DNA from: Lysobacter spongiicola DSM 21749
Lineage (GTDB): Bacteria; Pseudomonadota; Gammaproteobacteria; Xanthomonadales; Xanthomonadaceae
Reading direction: 5' to 3'
Length of the DNA stretch: 64,000 nt
Assembly (NCBI RefSeq): GCF_900167055.1
Contig: NZ_FUXP01000001.1
Span: 1-64,000, forward strand
The translations under genes were made by a program, and so were the position numbers. This document shows, one piece after another, positions 24,452 through 32,432 of this stretch. Under the pieces are notes generated by a model that saw nothing but the letters and a program-made list of their open reading frames with translations, was not told the origin of the DNA and did no database searches. Each line of letters begins with the position of its first letter. The stretch's first letter is position 1.

Positions 24452-24829
24452 TCAGGCGCCGAGCCCACCCGTAGCGGGTGGCAGCAGCGTGATCGGGATG
24501 GCCGCTTCACGCGGATCGGCATGGCCGTAGGCACTGCGCTCGCTGCGGCAGTAGGCACTGCCCATCACGAACTTGCGGCAGGTTTTTGGCCGCAGCTCGT
24601 AGATGCTGCAACACATCCGCGTCTGGTCGACCGCGACACACCATCCATCTTCGTCGCGCGCCATGACGTCCAGACCGCGGTGGTCACGCCATACCAGGTG
24701 TCGGGGCACGGGGTCGTCGGGCATGACGACGACAGTGAGCCGGCAGCACACCGCGTCGCAACTGCTGCAGGACACGGCAGGATCGATGGCTTCGTCGTCG
24801 AGCACTTGCGGACTCGCGGAGACGCTCAT
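24452..24829 (-). CDS. YkgJ-family cysteine cluster protein
   Basis: A 125-residue protein of the YkgJ/UPF0153 type, with eight conserved cysteines. CSSCDAVCCR is near residue 21, followed by a single Cys in WCVAVD and then MCCSIYELRPKTC and the last in SAYC. The pattern suggests a bound zinc or iron-sulfur centre. The biochemical role is unknown. It overlaps the upstream methyltransferase gene by 4 bases, so they are translated together. It converges on sstT with only 4 bases between stops. Confidence 0.85.
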   Translation of the reverse strand: MSVSASPQVLDDEAIDPAVSCSSCDAVCCRLTVVVMPDDPVPRHLVWRDHRGLDVMARDEDGWCVAVDQTRMCCSIYELRPKTCRKFVMGSAYCRSERSAYGHADPREAAIPITLLPPATGGLGA

Positions 24830-25497
24830 GCCGCCGCCGTTGCGGCGGGACGCGAGTAGTGCAGCAGGCGTCCGCGGAACGGGGCCAGGTCGCTCGGGCC
24901 CATGGCGGCGCGGACCTCGCTTGCCTGGAATCCCATCCTGGCCAGTTCGCGCGTGAACGGGTTGCTGTTTCCGCGGCCCGGGTCGCTCACCACGATCTCC
25001 GCGGTGGGGTTCAGGTGGCGATCCATCAGGGACGCCAGGAGGAGCGCATGCCCGCGCTCGTAGAGGATGTCGCTGCCGATGATCACGTCGAAGCGTCCCA
25101 GCGCGGGCAGCGGGACATCCCACTGCAACTGGCGGTACGGGACGGCCGGCAACCCGTTCAGGGCAGCGTTGTATGCCAGGAATGGCTCGGCATTCGGATG
25201 GATGTCGCTCGCGACGACGTCGGCGCCGCGGCGTTTCAATACCAGGCTCGCCAGTCCGAGGCCGCAGCCGATTTCCAGGATGCGCTTGCCACCGATGTCG
25301 AAGCTGCTCATTGCTTCGGCCAACAGTTGCCCGGCAGGCCACAACTGCCCGAACAGGCACCATTGGGCAGAAGAGATCCCCAGCCGTGCGGCGTGCCCGT
25401 CGGGGTCCGAGAACTGCTGCAGGTCGCTGAGCGCGCGGATGCGATAGTCGATGCCGCCGATGCGGATCAACTGCTGGATGGTGGTGTAGCCCGGCAT
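24826..25497 (-). CDS. Class I SAM-dependent methyltransferase (lysine-methyltransferase-like)
   Basis: A 223-residue methyltransferase of the METTL/PF10294 type. The SAM motif ILEIGCGLGLASLVLKRRG is near residue 75. Asp and Asn contacts follow in VASDIHPNA. The active-site region is FDVIIGSDILYERGHALLL, and VSDPGRGNSNPF is the loop near residue 170. Relatives methylate protein lysine or other amines. The target is not predictable. It is the first gene of a pair with the cysteine-cluster protein. Confidence 0.85.
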   Translation of the reverse strand: MPGYTTIQQLIRIGGIDYRIRALSDLQQFSDPDGHAARLGISSAQWCLFGQLWPAGQLLAEAMSSFDIGGKRILEIGCGLGLASLVLKRRGADVVASDIHPNAEPFLAYNAALNGLPAVPYRQLQWDVPLPALGRFDVIIGSDILYERGHALLLASLMDRHLNPTAEIVVSDPGRGNSNPFTRELARMGFQASEVRAAMGPSDLAPFRGRLLHYSRPAATAAA

Positions 25498-25680
25498 GGG
25501 AGGTCCCGTGGGCTGGCCTGCATCGCAGGCAGCGGAGGAGCGCGATATCGGCGGGGATGCGCCGCGCGCGGGAACGGGATGTCACCGCATCCTACGCGAA
25601 TGCAGGAAGGCGGACGCGGATGACCCGCGCCCGCCTTCATCCGGTTCAGCTTTTAGGACTGCGGGGCAGCCGGAGCCGGC

Positions 25681-26493
25681 TCAGAGGGAGCCGGTTCCTG
25701 CCGAAGGGCGTGTAACGCCGCCGTTGCCCGCCGTACCCGACGATGCCGAGGTTCGGGTGCCGGTTGCCGTGGCTCCCGTCGCGGAACTGCCAGGGGAGCG
25801 GCCAGTGCCGGTATCGCTGCCGCCAGAGGAAATGTCATGGCCCGCCTCGGAAGCTTTCCGGTAGCCTTCTTCCAGCTTGTCGCGCCCCTTGTCCATGAAC
25901 CTGTCGCGGGTGGGGCCCATCAACTCGTCTTCCTTGCGGGTCGCCGGCAGCATGGCGCCGAGCAGCGCGCCCACCGCGATGCCCATGGCACCCAAGGCCA
26001 GCGGATTCTCGTCCATCATGTTGTGGACGCCCTCGTTGGCACGGCGTGCCCGGTCCTTGACCGAGTCCACCGCATGGTGGGCCGAGTCGCCGATGCGCTC
26101 ACGCGCGGCGCCGATTTTCTCGCCAGCGTTGTGGCGGGCCTGCCCCACGCGCTCCCCAATACCCGGCTTGTCCGGGTGGGTATCGCTGGAGTAAGCGGTG
26201 GCGTGGCTGGTCGAATCGCCGTGGCGCTGGCCGGCCATCAGCCATGCGAGGCCCGCGGCGGTCAGCAGGGTGGGCATCGGGTTCTGCTTGACGGTGCGGG
26301 CGAGGTTACTGGTGAACTCGTGCCCGCCACCCTTGCCGCGGCTGATGACCATGTCGAAGATCTGACCGGGCGACATCTTGTTCTCGAGCGCGCCGATCAG
26401 CTCACCGATGTGGTTGCGCTGCTGGTCGATCTCACGCTCGAGCTGTGCCGGGTCCTTCTGGGACTGAATGCGAACGGTGTCCGAAGTGTTCAT
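25681..26493 (-). CDS. DUF3618 membrane protein, YqjD-like
   Basis: A 270-residue protein. DUF3618 is at the N-terminus (QLEREIDQQRNHIGELIGALENKMSP). A hydrophobic segment at about residues 75-90 (LLTAAGLAWLMAG) is followed by a charged helical region, then a second segment, ALGAMGIAVGALLGAMLP, near 155-172. The last 60 residues are Ser/Thr/Gly-rich low complexity. Relatives such as YqjD associate with ribosomes and the inner membrane in stationary phase. It ends a three-gene operon and overlaps the holin-X gene by 4 bases. Confidence 0.82.
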   Translation of the reverse strand: MNTSDTVRIQSQKDPAQLEREIDQQRNHIGELIGALENKMSPGQIFDMVISRGKGGGHEFTSNLARTVKQNPMPTLLTAAGLAWLMAGQRHGDSTSHATAYSSDTHPDKPGIGERVGQARHNAGEKIGAARERIGDSAHHAVDSVKDRARRANEGVHNMMDENPLALGAMGIAVGALLGAMLPATRKEDELMGPTRDRFMDKGRDKLEEGYRKASEAGHDISSGGSDTGTGRSPGSSATGATATGTRTSASSGTAGNGGVTRPSAGTGSL

Positions 26494-26930
26494 GGCGTCC
26501 TCCCGCGAATGGCGTCTTTGTCCTTGTGCAAGGAATTGATGGTGTGTTGTGGGCGCATGGACTCTTCGGTGAACTTCTTCTTGCCTGCCTGCACCATGGC
26601 GAAGCCGGCGAAAGTCACCACGCCACCGACGATCAGCGCAGCCAGCCAGGGCGCCACCACGTTGCTGAGGGCGTATACGGCTGCCAGCAACAGGATGATG
26701 AAACCGGCCATGGCGACCGCGCCTCCGCTGAGGACGGCACCGGCTGCTTCCTTGCCTTGGCGGAGGCTTTCGCGGGCCTCGCTCTTGGCCAGAGCGACTT
26801 CGTTGGTCAGCATCGCGGGGATTTCCCGCGCGAGTTGCTTCAGCAGTCCGCCGACGGAGGCGTCCTCGGTCGCGTCAACGCGGGTGGCCGCCGGGTCCGG
26901 TCGGTTTTCGAAGTTGGGTTGGGCGCTCAT
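26490..26930 (-). CDS. Phage-holin-X/YqjE-like membrane protein
   Basis: A 146-residue protein of the Actinobacterial holin-X (holin superfamily III)/YqjE type. After about 25 polar residues comes a helix, LLKQLAREIPAMLTNEVALAKSEARE, then two membrane segments: AVAMAGFIILLLAAVYAL and PWLAALIVGGVVTFAGFAMV. The tail is basic. The name holin is historical; such proteins are chromosomal and occur with DUF3618/DUF883 proteins in stress operons. It overlaps its upstream neighbour by one base (TGATG) and its downstream neighbour by four, so the three are translated as a unit. Confidence 0.85.
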   Translation of the reverse strand: MSAQPNFENRPDPAATRVDATEDASVGGLLKQLAREIPAMLTNEVALAKSEARESLRQGKEAAGAVLSGGAVAMAGFIILLLAAVYALSNVVAPWLAALIVGGVVTFAGFAMVQAGKKKFTEESMRPQHTINSLHKDKDAIRGRTP

Positions 26931-27568
26931 CAGTGGGTCCCTCCTCGTGTGGTGTAGCTGCTATCAGTGGAAGCAGTGGTGCCGGTGACACCCGTGGTGC
27001 CCGCCAGGTCACTTCCGGATCCCGTGGTGGTGCCCGTCGTGCCGTAGGTGGTTCCGGCGTCGTAGGAGCCGGAGGTGCGGGCCGTGTCGCGGCCGGTCTC
27101 GCTGTCGCTGGAATGGTCATGCCTTCCCGAAGCGCGTGCGAAACGCGAGAGGCCGAAGCCGATCGCGAGGCTTCCGGTGATGAAGAGCGCCGGGTTCTCG
27201 CGTGCCAGACGGGTGACGTCACGCAGCATCTCGTCGCCGCTCTTTTCCCGCAGCGAGGTCGACAGGCGGCTCATGTTTTCGGCCAGGTCGGACACGTACT
27301 CCGAAAGGTGGCCGATATCGTTTTCGGACAGCTGCGATGCAGCTGCCTTGACGCTGTCGGCCAGCGTGTCGACCTTGCCGGCGGCCGTACCGCGGGCCTC
27401 TTCGACGCGCTGCTTGCCCTCGTCCCGGGCCTGTTCGCCCAAGTGCTTGGCCGAATCCTTCAGGCGCTGCTCGTCATTACCGTTGCCCGTGGTGCCGGCT
27501 CGCGCGCCGGAGGCCGAGCCCTGCTGGGTACCGGCCTGGCCGTTCTGGTTCTGTGGGGGTGTGATCAT
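26930..27568 (-). CDS. Amphipathic helical stress protein with one membrane segment
   Basis: A 212-residue protein, first of the three-gene operon. Residues 1-30 are Gln/Gly-rich. Residues about 30-115 are helical and charged, with heptad-like spacing (KHLGEQARDEGKQRVEEARG), followed by one hydrophobic segment, NPALFITGSLAIGFGLSRFA. The last 60 residues are Thr/Gly/Ser repeats (TTYGTTGTTTGSGSD). The layout recalls plant-associated nutrient-stress and DUF883 proteins. ATG at 27568 is preferred because GGAGAAG stands 6 to 9 bases upstream; ATG 27583 has no such site. Function unknown. Confidence 0.75.
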   Translation of the reverse strand: MITPPQNQNGQAGTQQGSASGARAGTTGNGNDEQRLKDSAKHLGEQARDEGKQRVEEARGTAAGKVDTLADSVKAAASQLSENDIGHLSEYVSDLAENMSRLSTSLREKSGDEMLRDVTRLARENPALFITGSLAIGFGLSRFARASGRHDHSSDSETGRDTARTSGSYDAGTTYGTTGTTTGSGSDLAGTTGVTGTTASTDSSYTTRGGTH

Positions 27569-27942
27569 GGGTTGCTTCTCCATGTTGGTGGCGGCCGCCA
27601 AGCACACGGATCACGGTCCTGTTGTTCCAGCGGCGGGAGTCCCGCCCCACGATGCCTGTCGGTCGAATCTGGCGGCCTGTGGCGACCGGCGTGACATCGT
27701 CTTCAGGAGCGTCGCCCTGGCCCGTCCGTGATTCGGAGGCGACGCGTTTACTTGTGCGCGGTGCATCTGTCGATGAACCGCTTGCCGAAGATAGTGCCGA
27801 TACATGCGTGACAGCGCCGTAAAGCGTTGTGTTCAAAGGGTTTGCATGGCGGCCGCATTCAGCTCGCTTCGACATCTGGCGGCGCCCGGGAACATGGGGC
27901 GGGCGCCGTATAATCGATGGCTGTCTTCACGAGCGGACCCTG
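27569..27942. other. 374-base intergenic region with no gene seen
   Basis: This is the longest gap in the window. It separates the divergent stress operon and yjdM. I see no credible gene. A good TATAAT (27909-27914) lies 29 bases before the yjdM start, with no recognisable -35. On the other strand, GGAAC near 27630 could be part of an alternative-sigma promoter for the stress operon, but the second half is not clear. Confidence 0.5.
27909..27914 (+). promoter_or_regulatory. -10 element for yjdM
   Basis: A perfect TATAAT stands 29 bases before ATG 27943. The transcript would have a leader of about 22 bases. No -35 hexamer at 16-18 bases upstream fits well. Confidence 0.5.
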
Positions 27943-28275
27943 ATGGCCGACACACCTGCATGCCCCCAGTGCGGCATGGCGAACACCTACCCCGATGGAG
28001 CCACCCTTGTCTGCGCCGACTGCGGCCACGAATGGGTGGAAGGGGAAGCCGGCGATGCGCTTTGCGTCCGCGACACCCACGGCAACGTGCTGGCCAACGG
28101 TGACACGGTGGTTGTCATCAAGGACCTCAAGGTCAAGGGCTCCTCGATACCGCTGAAACAGGGCACCGTCATCCGCAACATCCGGTTGGTGGAGGGCGAC
28201 GAGGAACACATTGAAGGGCACTCCGAGAAGATCAAAGGGCTGGTGCTGAAGACCTGCTTCCTCCGGAAGGCTTAG
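27943..28275 (+). CDS. yjdM: YjdM/PhnA family zinc-ribbon protein
   Basis: A 110-residue protein of the PhnA (YjdM) family. An N-terminal zinc ribbon has two CxxC pairs (CPQCGMANTYPDG and CADCGHEWVEG). A beta-barrel-like domain follows (NGDTVVVIKDLKVKGSS, IRNIRLVEGD, and KGLVLKTCFLRKA at the end). The old link to phosphonate use is not supported for this family in general. True function is unknown. Size matches E. coli YjdM (111). A hemolysin III gene follows after 37 bases. Confidence 0.92.
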   Translation: MADTPACPQCGMANTYPDGATLVCADCGHEWVEGEAGDALCVRDTHGNVLANGDTVVVIKDLKVKGSSIPLKQGTVIRNIRLVEGDEEHIEGHSEKIKGLVLKTCFLRKA

Positions 28276-28300
28276 CCATCGCGCCGCCGCGAAAAGCCGC

Positions 28301-28306
28301 TACCAT
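28301..28306 (+). promoter_or_regulatory. -10-like TACCAT six bases before the hemolysin III start
   Basis: TACCAT (4/6 to TATAAT) lies exactly six bases before ATG 28313. No Shine-Dalgarno is present, so the message may be leaderless. The -35 region is not recognisable. Confidence 0.4.
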
Positions 28307-28312
28307 CGGCCC

Positions 28313-28969
28313 ATGCGCAGGCGTACTGAAAATGCGGGAACAGAGGTCGCCGACCCGGCCGAAGAACTCGCCAATGCGTTGACCCACGGGCTGGGAGCGG
28401 CCGCCGCGCTTGCGGGCGGAGCAGTGCTGGTGACATTGGCCGCCATCCACGGCGATGGCTGGCAGGTGGCAGGGGCGATCGTATTCGGGGTCTGCCTGTT
28501 GCTGCTGTACCTGGCGTCGACGCTGTACCACGCCATCAGCGAGCCGGTGGCGAAGGGCAGGTTGAAGGTCTTCGACCATTGCGCGATCTACCTGTTGATC
28601 GCGGGCACGTACACACCCTTCACCCTTGTCGGCCTGCGCGGCGCGTGGGGATGGAGCCTGTTCGCCGCGATATGGGCGCTTGCGCTGGCCGGGGTGGTGT
28701 TCAAGCTGTTCTACACCGGTCGCTTCAAACGGCTGTCGACGCTCATCTACCTGGCCATGGGCTGGCTGGTGCTGGTGGCGGTCAAGCCGCTGTGGGCCGC
28801 GCTCGACACATGGACGCTGTCATGGCTGTTCGCCGGCGGCGCCTGTTACACCCTGGGCACGATCTTCTACCACCGCCCCTCGATCCGGTACTCCCACGCC
28901 ATATGGCACCTGTTCGTGGTGGCCGGTAGCGTCTGCCACTACATATCGGTGATGGCCCAGGTCATCTGA
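28313..28969 (+). CDS. Hemolysin III family membrane protein (PAQR fold)
   Basis: A 218-residue protein with seven predicted membrane helices. Family motifs are TLYHAI (His ligand) near residue 65, DHCAIYLLIAGTYTPF near 85, and the C-terminal YHRPSIRYSHAIWHLFVV and CHYISVM with two further His. These His residues form the zinc site of the PAQR fold. Relatives include E. coli YqfA. Hemolysis is unproven for most members. The end overlaps the convergent lipoprotein gene by 8 bases. Confidence 0.92.
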   Translation: MRRRTENAGTEVADPAEELANALTHGLGAAAALAGGAVLVTLAAIHGDGWQVAGAIVFGVCLLLLYLASTLYHAISEPVAKGRLKVFDHCAIYLLIAGTYTPFTLVGLRGAWGWSLFAAIWALALAGVVFKLFYTGRFKRLSTLIYLAMGWLVLVAVKPLWAALDTWTLSWLFAGGACYTLGTIFYHRPSIRYSHAIWHLFVVAGSVCHYISVMAQVI

Positions 28970-29555
28970 CCGGCGGCGCGGTGCCGGCCTGGAAGGGAAA
29001 GGCTTCGAATATGGCGGTGACCGCGCGATCCGCTTCGGCTGCCCGCTCGGCCGGGCTGCGCTGCACCACCCGCCCGATGGCCGATCCGGTCCACACCAGG
29101 TGGTTGCGGTCTGCATCGACCAGATCGATGGTCAGGGTCCCTTCGGTGTACTGGTTCACCTCGGTGTCGTCGTACCAGACGGGTACCCCAACGTAGCTCC
29201 TCGCCCGATAGCTGTAGAAGTAGTGCACGTCACTGCGCGGGATGCTGTAGACGTTCGTCTTCTCCCGGATCACGCCCTGGAAGTTGACGCGGAGGTCGGG
29301 ATCGGTGTCATCGAACACGTAGCCCCGGCGGTCCATTTCCCGCCGTACGCTGCCGCGGATCTGTTCGGTGAGGTAGCTGGTATAGCCCGACTGCTCCATT
29401 GCGATGGGGTCGTAGAAGGCGTAGGTCTGGAAGCGGCTGAAGTCGGTCCGCGGGTCGGCGTCGGTGCTGACCCGCGGGCCGGTGGCGCAAGCGGCCAGCA
29501 CGAACAATGCGAACAGGGCGGTCAGGACACGGGTGAGGGCGTGGTGCGGGCGCAT
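28962..29555 (-). CDS. DUF4136 lipoprotein
   Basis: A 197-residue envelope lipoprotein. Residues 1-24 form a signal with the lipobox LAAC (ALFVLAACATG). The mature part fits DUF4136: DPRTDFSRFQTYAFYDP early, then EQIRGSVRREMDRRGYVFDDTDPDLRVNFQGVI and YTEGTLTIDLVDADRNHLVWTGSA. Function is unknown. ATG at 29555 has a strong AGGAGG upstream. Convergent with hemolysin III, sharing 8 bases. Confidence 0.88.
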   Translation of the reverse strand: MRPHHALTRVLTALFALFVLAACATGPRVSTDADPRTDFSRFQTYAFYDPIAMEQSGYTSYLTEQIRGSVRREMDRRGYVFDDTDPDLRVNFQGVIREKTNVYSIPRSDVHYFYSYRARSYVGVPVWYDDTEVNQYTEGTLTIDLVDADRNHLVWTGSAIGRVVQRSPAERAAEADRAVTAIFEAFPFQAGTAPPVR

Positions 29556-29733
29556 GCGGCCTCCTGGAGGGCGGACGTCTTGACGGCCGGATCGCACGGG
29601 CCGCCGTTATCATGGTCGGCAGAACCGGGCCTCTGCAGCCGTGGCCCGGGCGCAATCGAACGTTAGGCCGTGTACCGGCAGCGACGTGTGAAATCGCCGT
29701 CGTGGCCTGGCGGCTGGCCCCGGAGAGAGATAC

Positions 29734-29958
29734 ATGGGCGCACCCCGATCCCCCACGGGAGGACCCGCCACCACCGACCCGCCGAAGCCATCGCCGCCGG
29801 AGAAGCCACTGCCCGGCGACTGTTGCGACGGTGGATGCGACCCTTGCGTGCAAGACATCTACGCGGAAGAGCTGGAGGCGTACGAACAGGATCTGCGGCG
29901 CTGGAAGGAACGGGCCGGCCGTGGCGGTGCAGCTGGCGGCGAGGCGGCCGGCGGGTAA
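29734..29958 (+). CDS. Oxidoreductase-like domain (OXLD1-type) small protein
   Basis: A 74-residue protein with the short oxidoreductase-like N-terminal domain (PF09791 type). The Cys signature CCDGGCDPCVQDIY is followed by EELEAYEQDLRRWKE. The same box occurs alone in human OXLD1 and at the start of some larger proteins. The cysteines may bind metal. The first 30 residues are Pro-rich, and the tail is Gly/Ala-rich. GGAGAG precedes the ATG. Function is not known. Confidence 0.78.
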   Translation: MGAPRSPTGGPATTDPPKPSPPEKPLPGDCCDGGCDPCVQDIYAEELEAYEQDLRRWKERAGRGGAAGGEAAGG

Positions 29959-29997
29959 TCAGGCAGGTCGCTCGCGCACGTGCCCAAACACGCGCCC

Positions 29998-30026
29998 AAA
30001 AAAGAACCCGCGCAATGCGCGGGTTC
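29998..30026 (-). terminator. Rho-independent terminator of slyD
   Basis: A perfect 10-base stem (30004-30013 with 30017-30026, loop AAT) lies 37 bases after the slyD stop. On the minus strand it is followed directly by six T residues. This is the clearest terminator in the window. Confidence 0.92.
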
Positions 30027-30062
30027 CGTCTGGAAGCGGTGCTTCCTGGGGAGTGCCTGCCG

Positions 30063-30524
30063 TCAGCCGACCCGGCCCTGCTCCTGCTCCTCGCTGGAGG
30101 CTTCGCGCACGTCGGTGACTTCCACCGCAAAGTGCAGCGTCTGGCCGGCCAGGGGATGGTTGCCATCCACCGTGACCTGCTCTTCCCCGACCTCGGTGAC
30201 GGTGACCAGAAGCGGCCCGTGCGCCGTGGTGGCCTCGAACTGCATGCCGGCCTCGACCTTGTCGACGCCCTGGAACGCCGCGCGCGGCACCACCTGGACC
30301 AGCCCGTCGTGGCGGGGGCCGTAGCCTTCTTCCGGGGGGACGTCGGCCTGCAGCTTGTCGCCCGCGCTCTTGCCTTCCAGCGCCTTCTCCAGGCCCGGCA
30401 CGATGTTGCCGGCTCCATGGAGGTAGCTCAGTGGTGCGTCGGCGGGCGACTTGTCGATGACTTCGCCGGCGTCATTGGTCAGGGTGTAGTGCACCGTGGC
30501 AACACGGCGATCGGCGATTTCCAT
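30063..30524 (-). CDS. slyD: SlyD-type FKBP peptidyl-prolyl isomerase without the metal-binding tail
   Basis: A 153-residue FKBP prolyl isomerase and chaperone of the SlyD type. The FKBP part opens VATVHYTLTNDAGEVIDKS, and LSYLHGAGNIVPGLEKALEG is the active-site strand. The inserted chaperone flap spans about residues 70-125 (PPEEGYGPRHDG to HPLAGQTLHFAVEV). E. coli SlyD has a His/Cys-rich nickel-binding tail. Here the end is acidic (EASSEEQEQGRVG) with no His, so a role in nickel delivery is unlikely. A strong terminator follows. Confidence 0.9.
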   Translation of the reverse strand: MEIADRRVATVHYTLTNDAGEVIDKSPADAPLSYLHGAGNIVPGLEKALEGKSAGDKLQADVPPEEGYGPRHDGLVQVVPRAAFQGVDKVEAGMQFEATTAHGPLLVTVTEVGEEQVTVDGNHPLAGQTLHFAVEVTDVREASSEEQEQGRVG

Positions 30525-30686
30525 GGGGAACCTCGCAAGGTAGATGGGAGTGGGGAGGTGCACCGGCAGAACCACGGCGCGATAGATGTTTCGCCGGGCA
30601 GGCTAGGGAAAACGGGCGCGGATGGCAACCGCGGCGCCGCTCCGTGTCATTCTTCCGGGCCCTGATCAGTGGCGGCCGCCCGGACC

Positions 30687-31304
30687 ATGGACCTGTTCCT
30701 GCTTGTTCTCGATTTGCTCGGCACCTTCGTGTTCGCGATCAGTGGCGCGACCGTCGGCGTGCGCAACCGGCTGGACCTGTTCGGCGTGCTGGTGCTGTCG
30801 TTCGCGGCCGCGACGTCCGGCGGCATCGCGCGTGACGTGTTGATCGGCGCCACGCCGCCGGTGGCCCTGGTCAACTGGCACTACCTCGCCGTCGCCTGCG
30901 TCGCCGGGCTGGTCACCTTCCACCGGTATGCGGATATCGAGCGACTGCGCAACCCGGTGCAGTTGTTCGATGCAATGGGACTGGCGCTGTTTGCCGTTTC
31001 CGGCGCGACCAAGGCCCTGGAGTTCGGCCTGGGGCCGGTGTCGGCGACCCTGCTGGGAATGTTGACCGGCATCGGCGGGGGCATCGCCCGCGACATGCTG
31101 GTGGCGCGCACGCCGGTAGTCTTGCAGGCGGATCTCTACGCCGTGGCCGCGATGGCGGGTGCGGCAGTGGTGGTGGCCGGGCACTGGCTGGCGTTGCCGG
31201 AGGCGGCGGTCGCCGTAGCCGGTGCCCTCATCTGCTTCGGACTGCGCTACATGTCCATCAGGCACGGGTGGGGACTCCCGGTTGCGCAACACAGGGATCC
31301 GTGA
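30687..31304 (+). CDS. TRIC-type cation channel (UPF0126 family)
   Basis: A 205-residue protein made of two repeats of three helices plus one. Each repeat has the glycine signature SGGIARDVLIG (first) and GGGIARDMLVA (second), and ATVGVRNRLDLFG and ATKALEFGLGP mark the corresponding first helices. Prokaryotic TRIC homologues form trimeric potassium channels, so a cation channel is likely. ATG at 30687 matches family starts (MDLFLLVLDLLGTFVFAISGA). A GTG at 30669 would add six residues. No ribosome site is clear for either. Confidence 0.88.
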   Translation: MDLFLLVLDLLGTFVFAISGATVGVRNRLDLFGVLVLSFAAATSGGIARDVLIGATPPVALVNWHYLAVACVAGLVTFHRYADIERLRNPVQLFDAMGLALFAVSGATKALEFGLGPVSATLLGMLTGIGGGIARDMLVARTPVVLQADLYAVAAMAGAAVVVAGHWLALPEAAVAVAGALICFGLRYMSIRHGWGLPVAQHRDP

Positions 31305-31377
31305 ACCAGCCTCCGGAGCGGATACCATTACCGGTCCAGTGGCCGCATATGCGGCCCGTGGCCTTCGGAGGCACCTG

Positions 31378-31977
31378 ATGCAACTGGCGAGACTCAAGAC
31401 CATGGCTGCTTTGGCCCTGTGCGTGGGCACCCTGGCGCTGGTCGGCGGATGCGCCACGATGGCAGGCGGGGGTGAGGGCCCTCCGGGTTACGACGACCAC
31501 ATGGCCGATGGCGCAGCGGCACTGGAGCAGGGACAGCCGGCGCGCGCGCTGCAGGCGTTCGAGCGTGCGGCCGCCCGGGCGCCCGCCCGCAAGGAACCAT
31601 GGCTGGAGACTGCCCGCGTGCGCACGACGTCGGGACAGCCGGTACGCGCGCTCTCCGCCGCGCAGGAAGTGTTGGCGAGGGACCCGGCCGATGCTGAAGC
31701 GCACGAGCTGTTCATCCACAACTCGCTCGTTCTGGCCGAACGGGCCGCAAGCAGGCTCGGCCGGGGCGAGCCCGCGGCCGCGTCCGCCCACCTGGCGCAG
31801 GCCCGCAGCATCGTCGACCACCTCACCGCCGTCTTCGGTCTCGATGTCCTGCCGGAAGCCGCGCTCGTGGAATATGCCGACCAGGTGCTGTCCGCCTACA
31901 AGGCGCAGCGGCCGGGGAAGAAGGCAGAGGAAGCTCGCAAGTCCGCCGATCCGCTGGACGTCCTGGGCGGGGACTGA
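31378..31977 (+). CDS. TPR-like lipoprotein
   Basis: A 199-residue lipoprotein. The signal sequence ends in the lipobox VGGC (LALVGGCATM). The mature part is helical, with TPR-like pairs (AALEQGQPARALQAFERAAARAP, then QPVRALSAAQEVLARDP and AEAHELFIHNSLV). It may act as a scaffold at the outer membrane. It is not recognised as a named protein. GGAGG precedes ATG at 31378 by 6 bases. The DUF6164 gene starts one base after its stop, so the two are translationally linked. Confidence 0.82.
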   Translation: MQLARLKTMAALALCVGTLALVGGCATMAGGGEGPPGYDDHMADGAAALEQGQPARALQAFERAAARAPARKEPWLETARVRTTSGQPVRALSAAQEVLARDPADAEAHELFIHNSLVLAERAASRLGRGEPAAASAHLAQARSIVDHLTAVFGLDVLPEAALVEYADQVLSAYKAQRPGKKAEEARKSADPLDVLGGD

Positions 31978-31978
31978 C

Positions 31979-32344
31979 GTGGGCCGCCTGCTCCTCAACC
32001 TGCGCATGGTGCCCGAGGACGAGAGCCGCGAGGTCCGGGAGATGCTGGACGCGGCGGGCATCGGGTTCTACGAGACCGCGCCCAGCCGGTGGGGCATCTC
32101 GCACGGCGGAATCTGGGTAACCGACGAGGCCGACATGGCCAAGGCCAAGGCGCTGATGGCGGACTACCAGCGCGAGCGGCAGCGACGCGCCAGGGCGGAG
32201 CACGAAGCCGCCGTGCGGGAGGGCAGGGACGAGCGTTTCATGGATGTCGTACGGGGCGATCCGCTCCGGGTGCTGCTCACAGCGGCAGCCATTGTCGCCC
32301 TGCTGCTGCTTGTGGCCCTGCCTGCGATCCTGCTGCGGAACTAG
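31979..32344 (+). CDS. DUF6164 family membrane-tail protein
   Basis: A 121-residue protein. The N-terminal 60 residues match DUF6164: LLLNLRMVPEDESREVREML, FYETAPSRWGISHGGIWV. A charged helix (YQRERQRRARAEHEAAVREGRDERFM) leads to one C-terminal membrane segment, VLLTAAAIVALLLLVALP. The fold of the first part recalls ACT-like or DUF2007 signal-transducing domains. GTG at 31979 is used, one base after the previous stop. Found with similar neighbours in xanthomonads. Function unknown. Confidence 0.82.
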   Translation: MGRLLLNLRMVPEDESREVREMLDAAGIGFYETAPSRWGISHGGIWVTDEADMAKAKALMADYQRERQRRARAEHEAAVREGRDERFMDVVRGDPLRVLLTAAAIVALLLLVALPAILLRN

Positions 32345-32432
32345 CCGGCCCCTACGGGCACATGCCGACTCCACGTTGACATGGCTTGGCCTATTGGTGG
32401 TGTCCTTCCGTATACGGCAAGGGAGTAGATGC

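Noticed and set aside
24444-24480. Two GTAGCGGGT sequences 27 bases apart at the sstT stop
   Set aside because: They share only nine bases and lack the palindrome of the REP family. One lies within the coding end of the next gene. Probably chance in GC-rich DNA, although the TAG stop again lies in GTAG.
25606-25638. A stem of about 14 bases with one mismatch downstream of the DUF3618 gene
   Set aside because: The minus-strand side has no T run, so it does not look like a rho-independent terminator for that gene. On the plus strand no gene ends there.
26490-26930. Phage holin and prophage signal
   Set aside because: The protein belongs to a chromosomal holin-X/YqjE-type family in a stress operon. 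No phage structural, lysis or integrase gene is near.
27917-27943. An 8-codon ORF (MAVFTSGP) ending in TGATG at the yjdM start
   Set aside because: It begins only two bases after TATAAT, so a transcript started from that -10 (about 27921) would not contain its ATG. No other promoter is clear.
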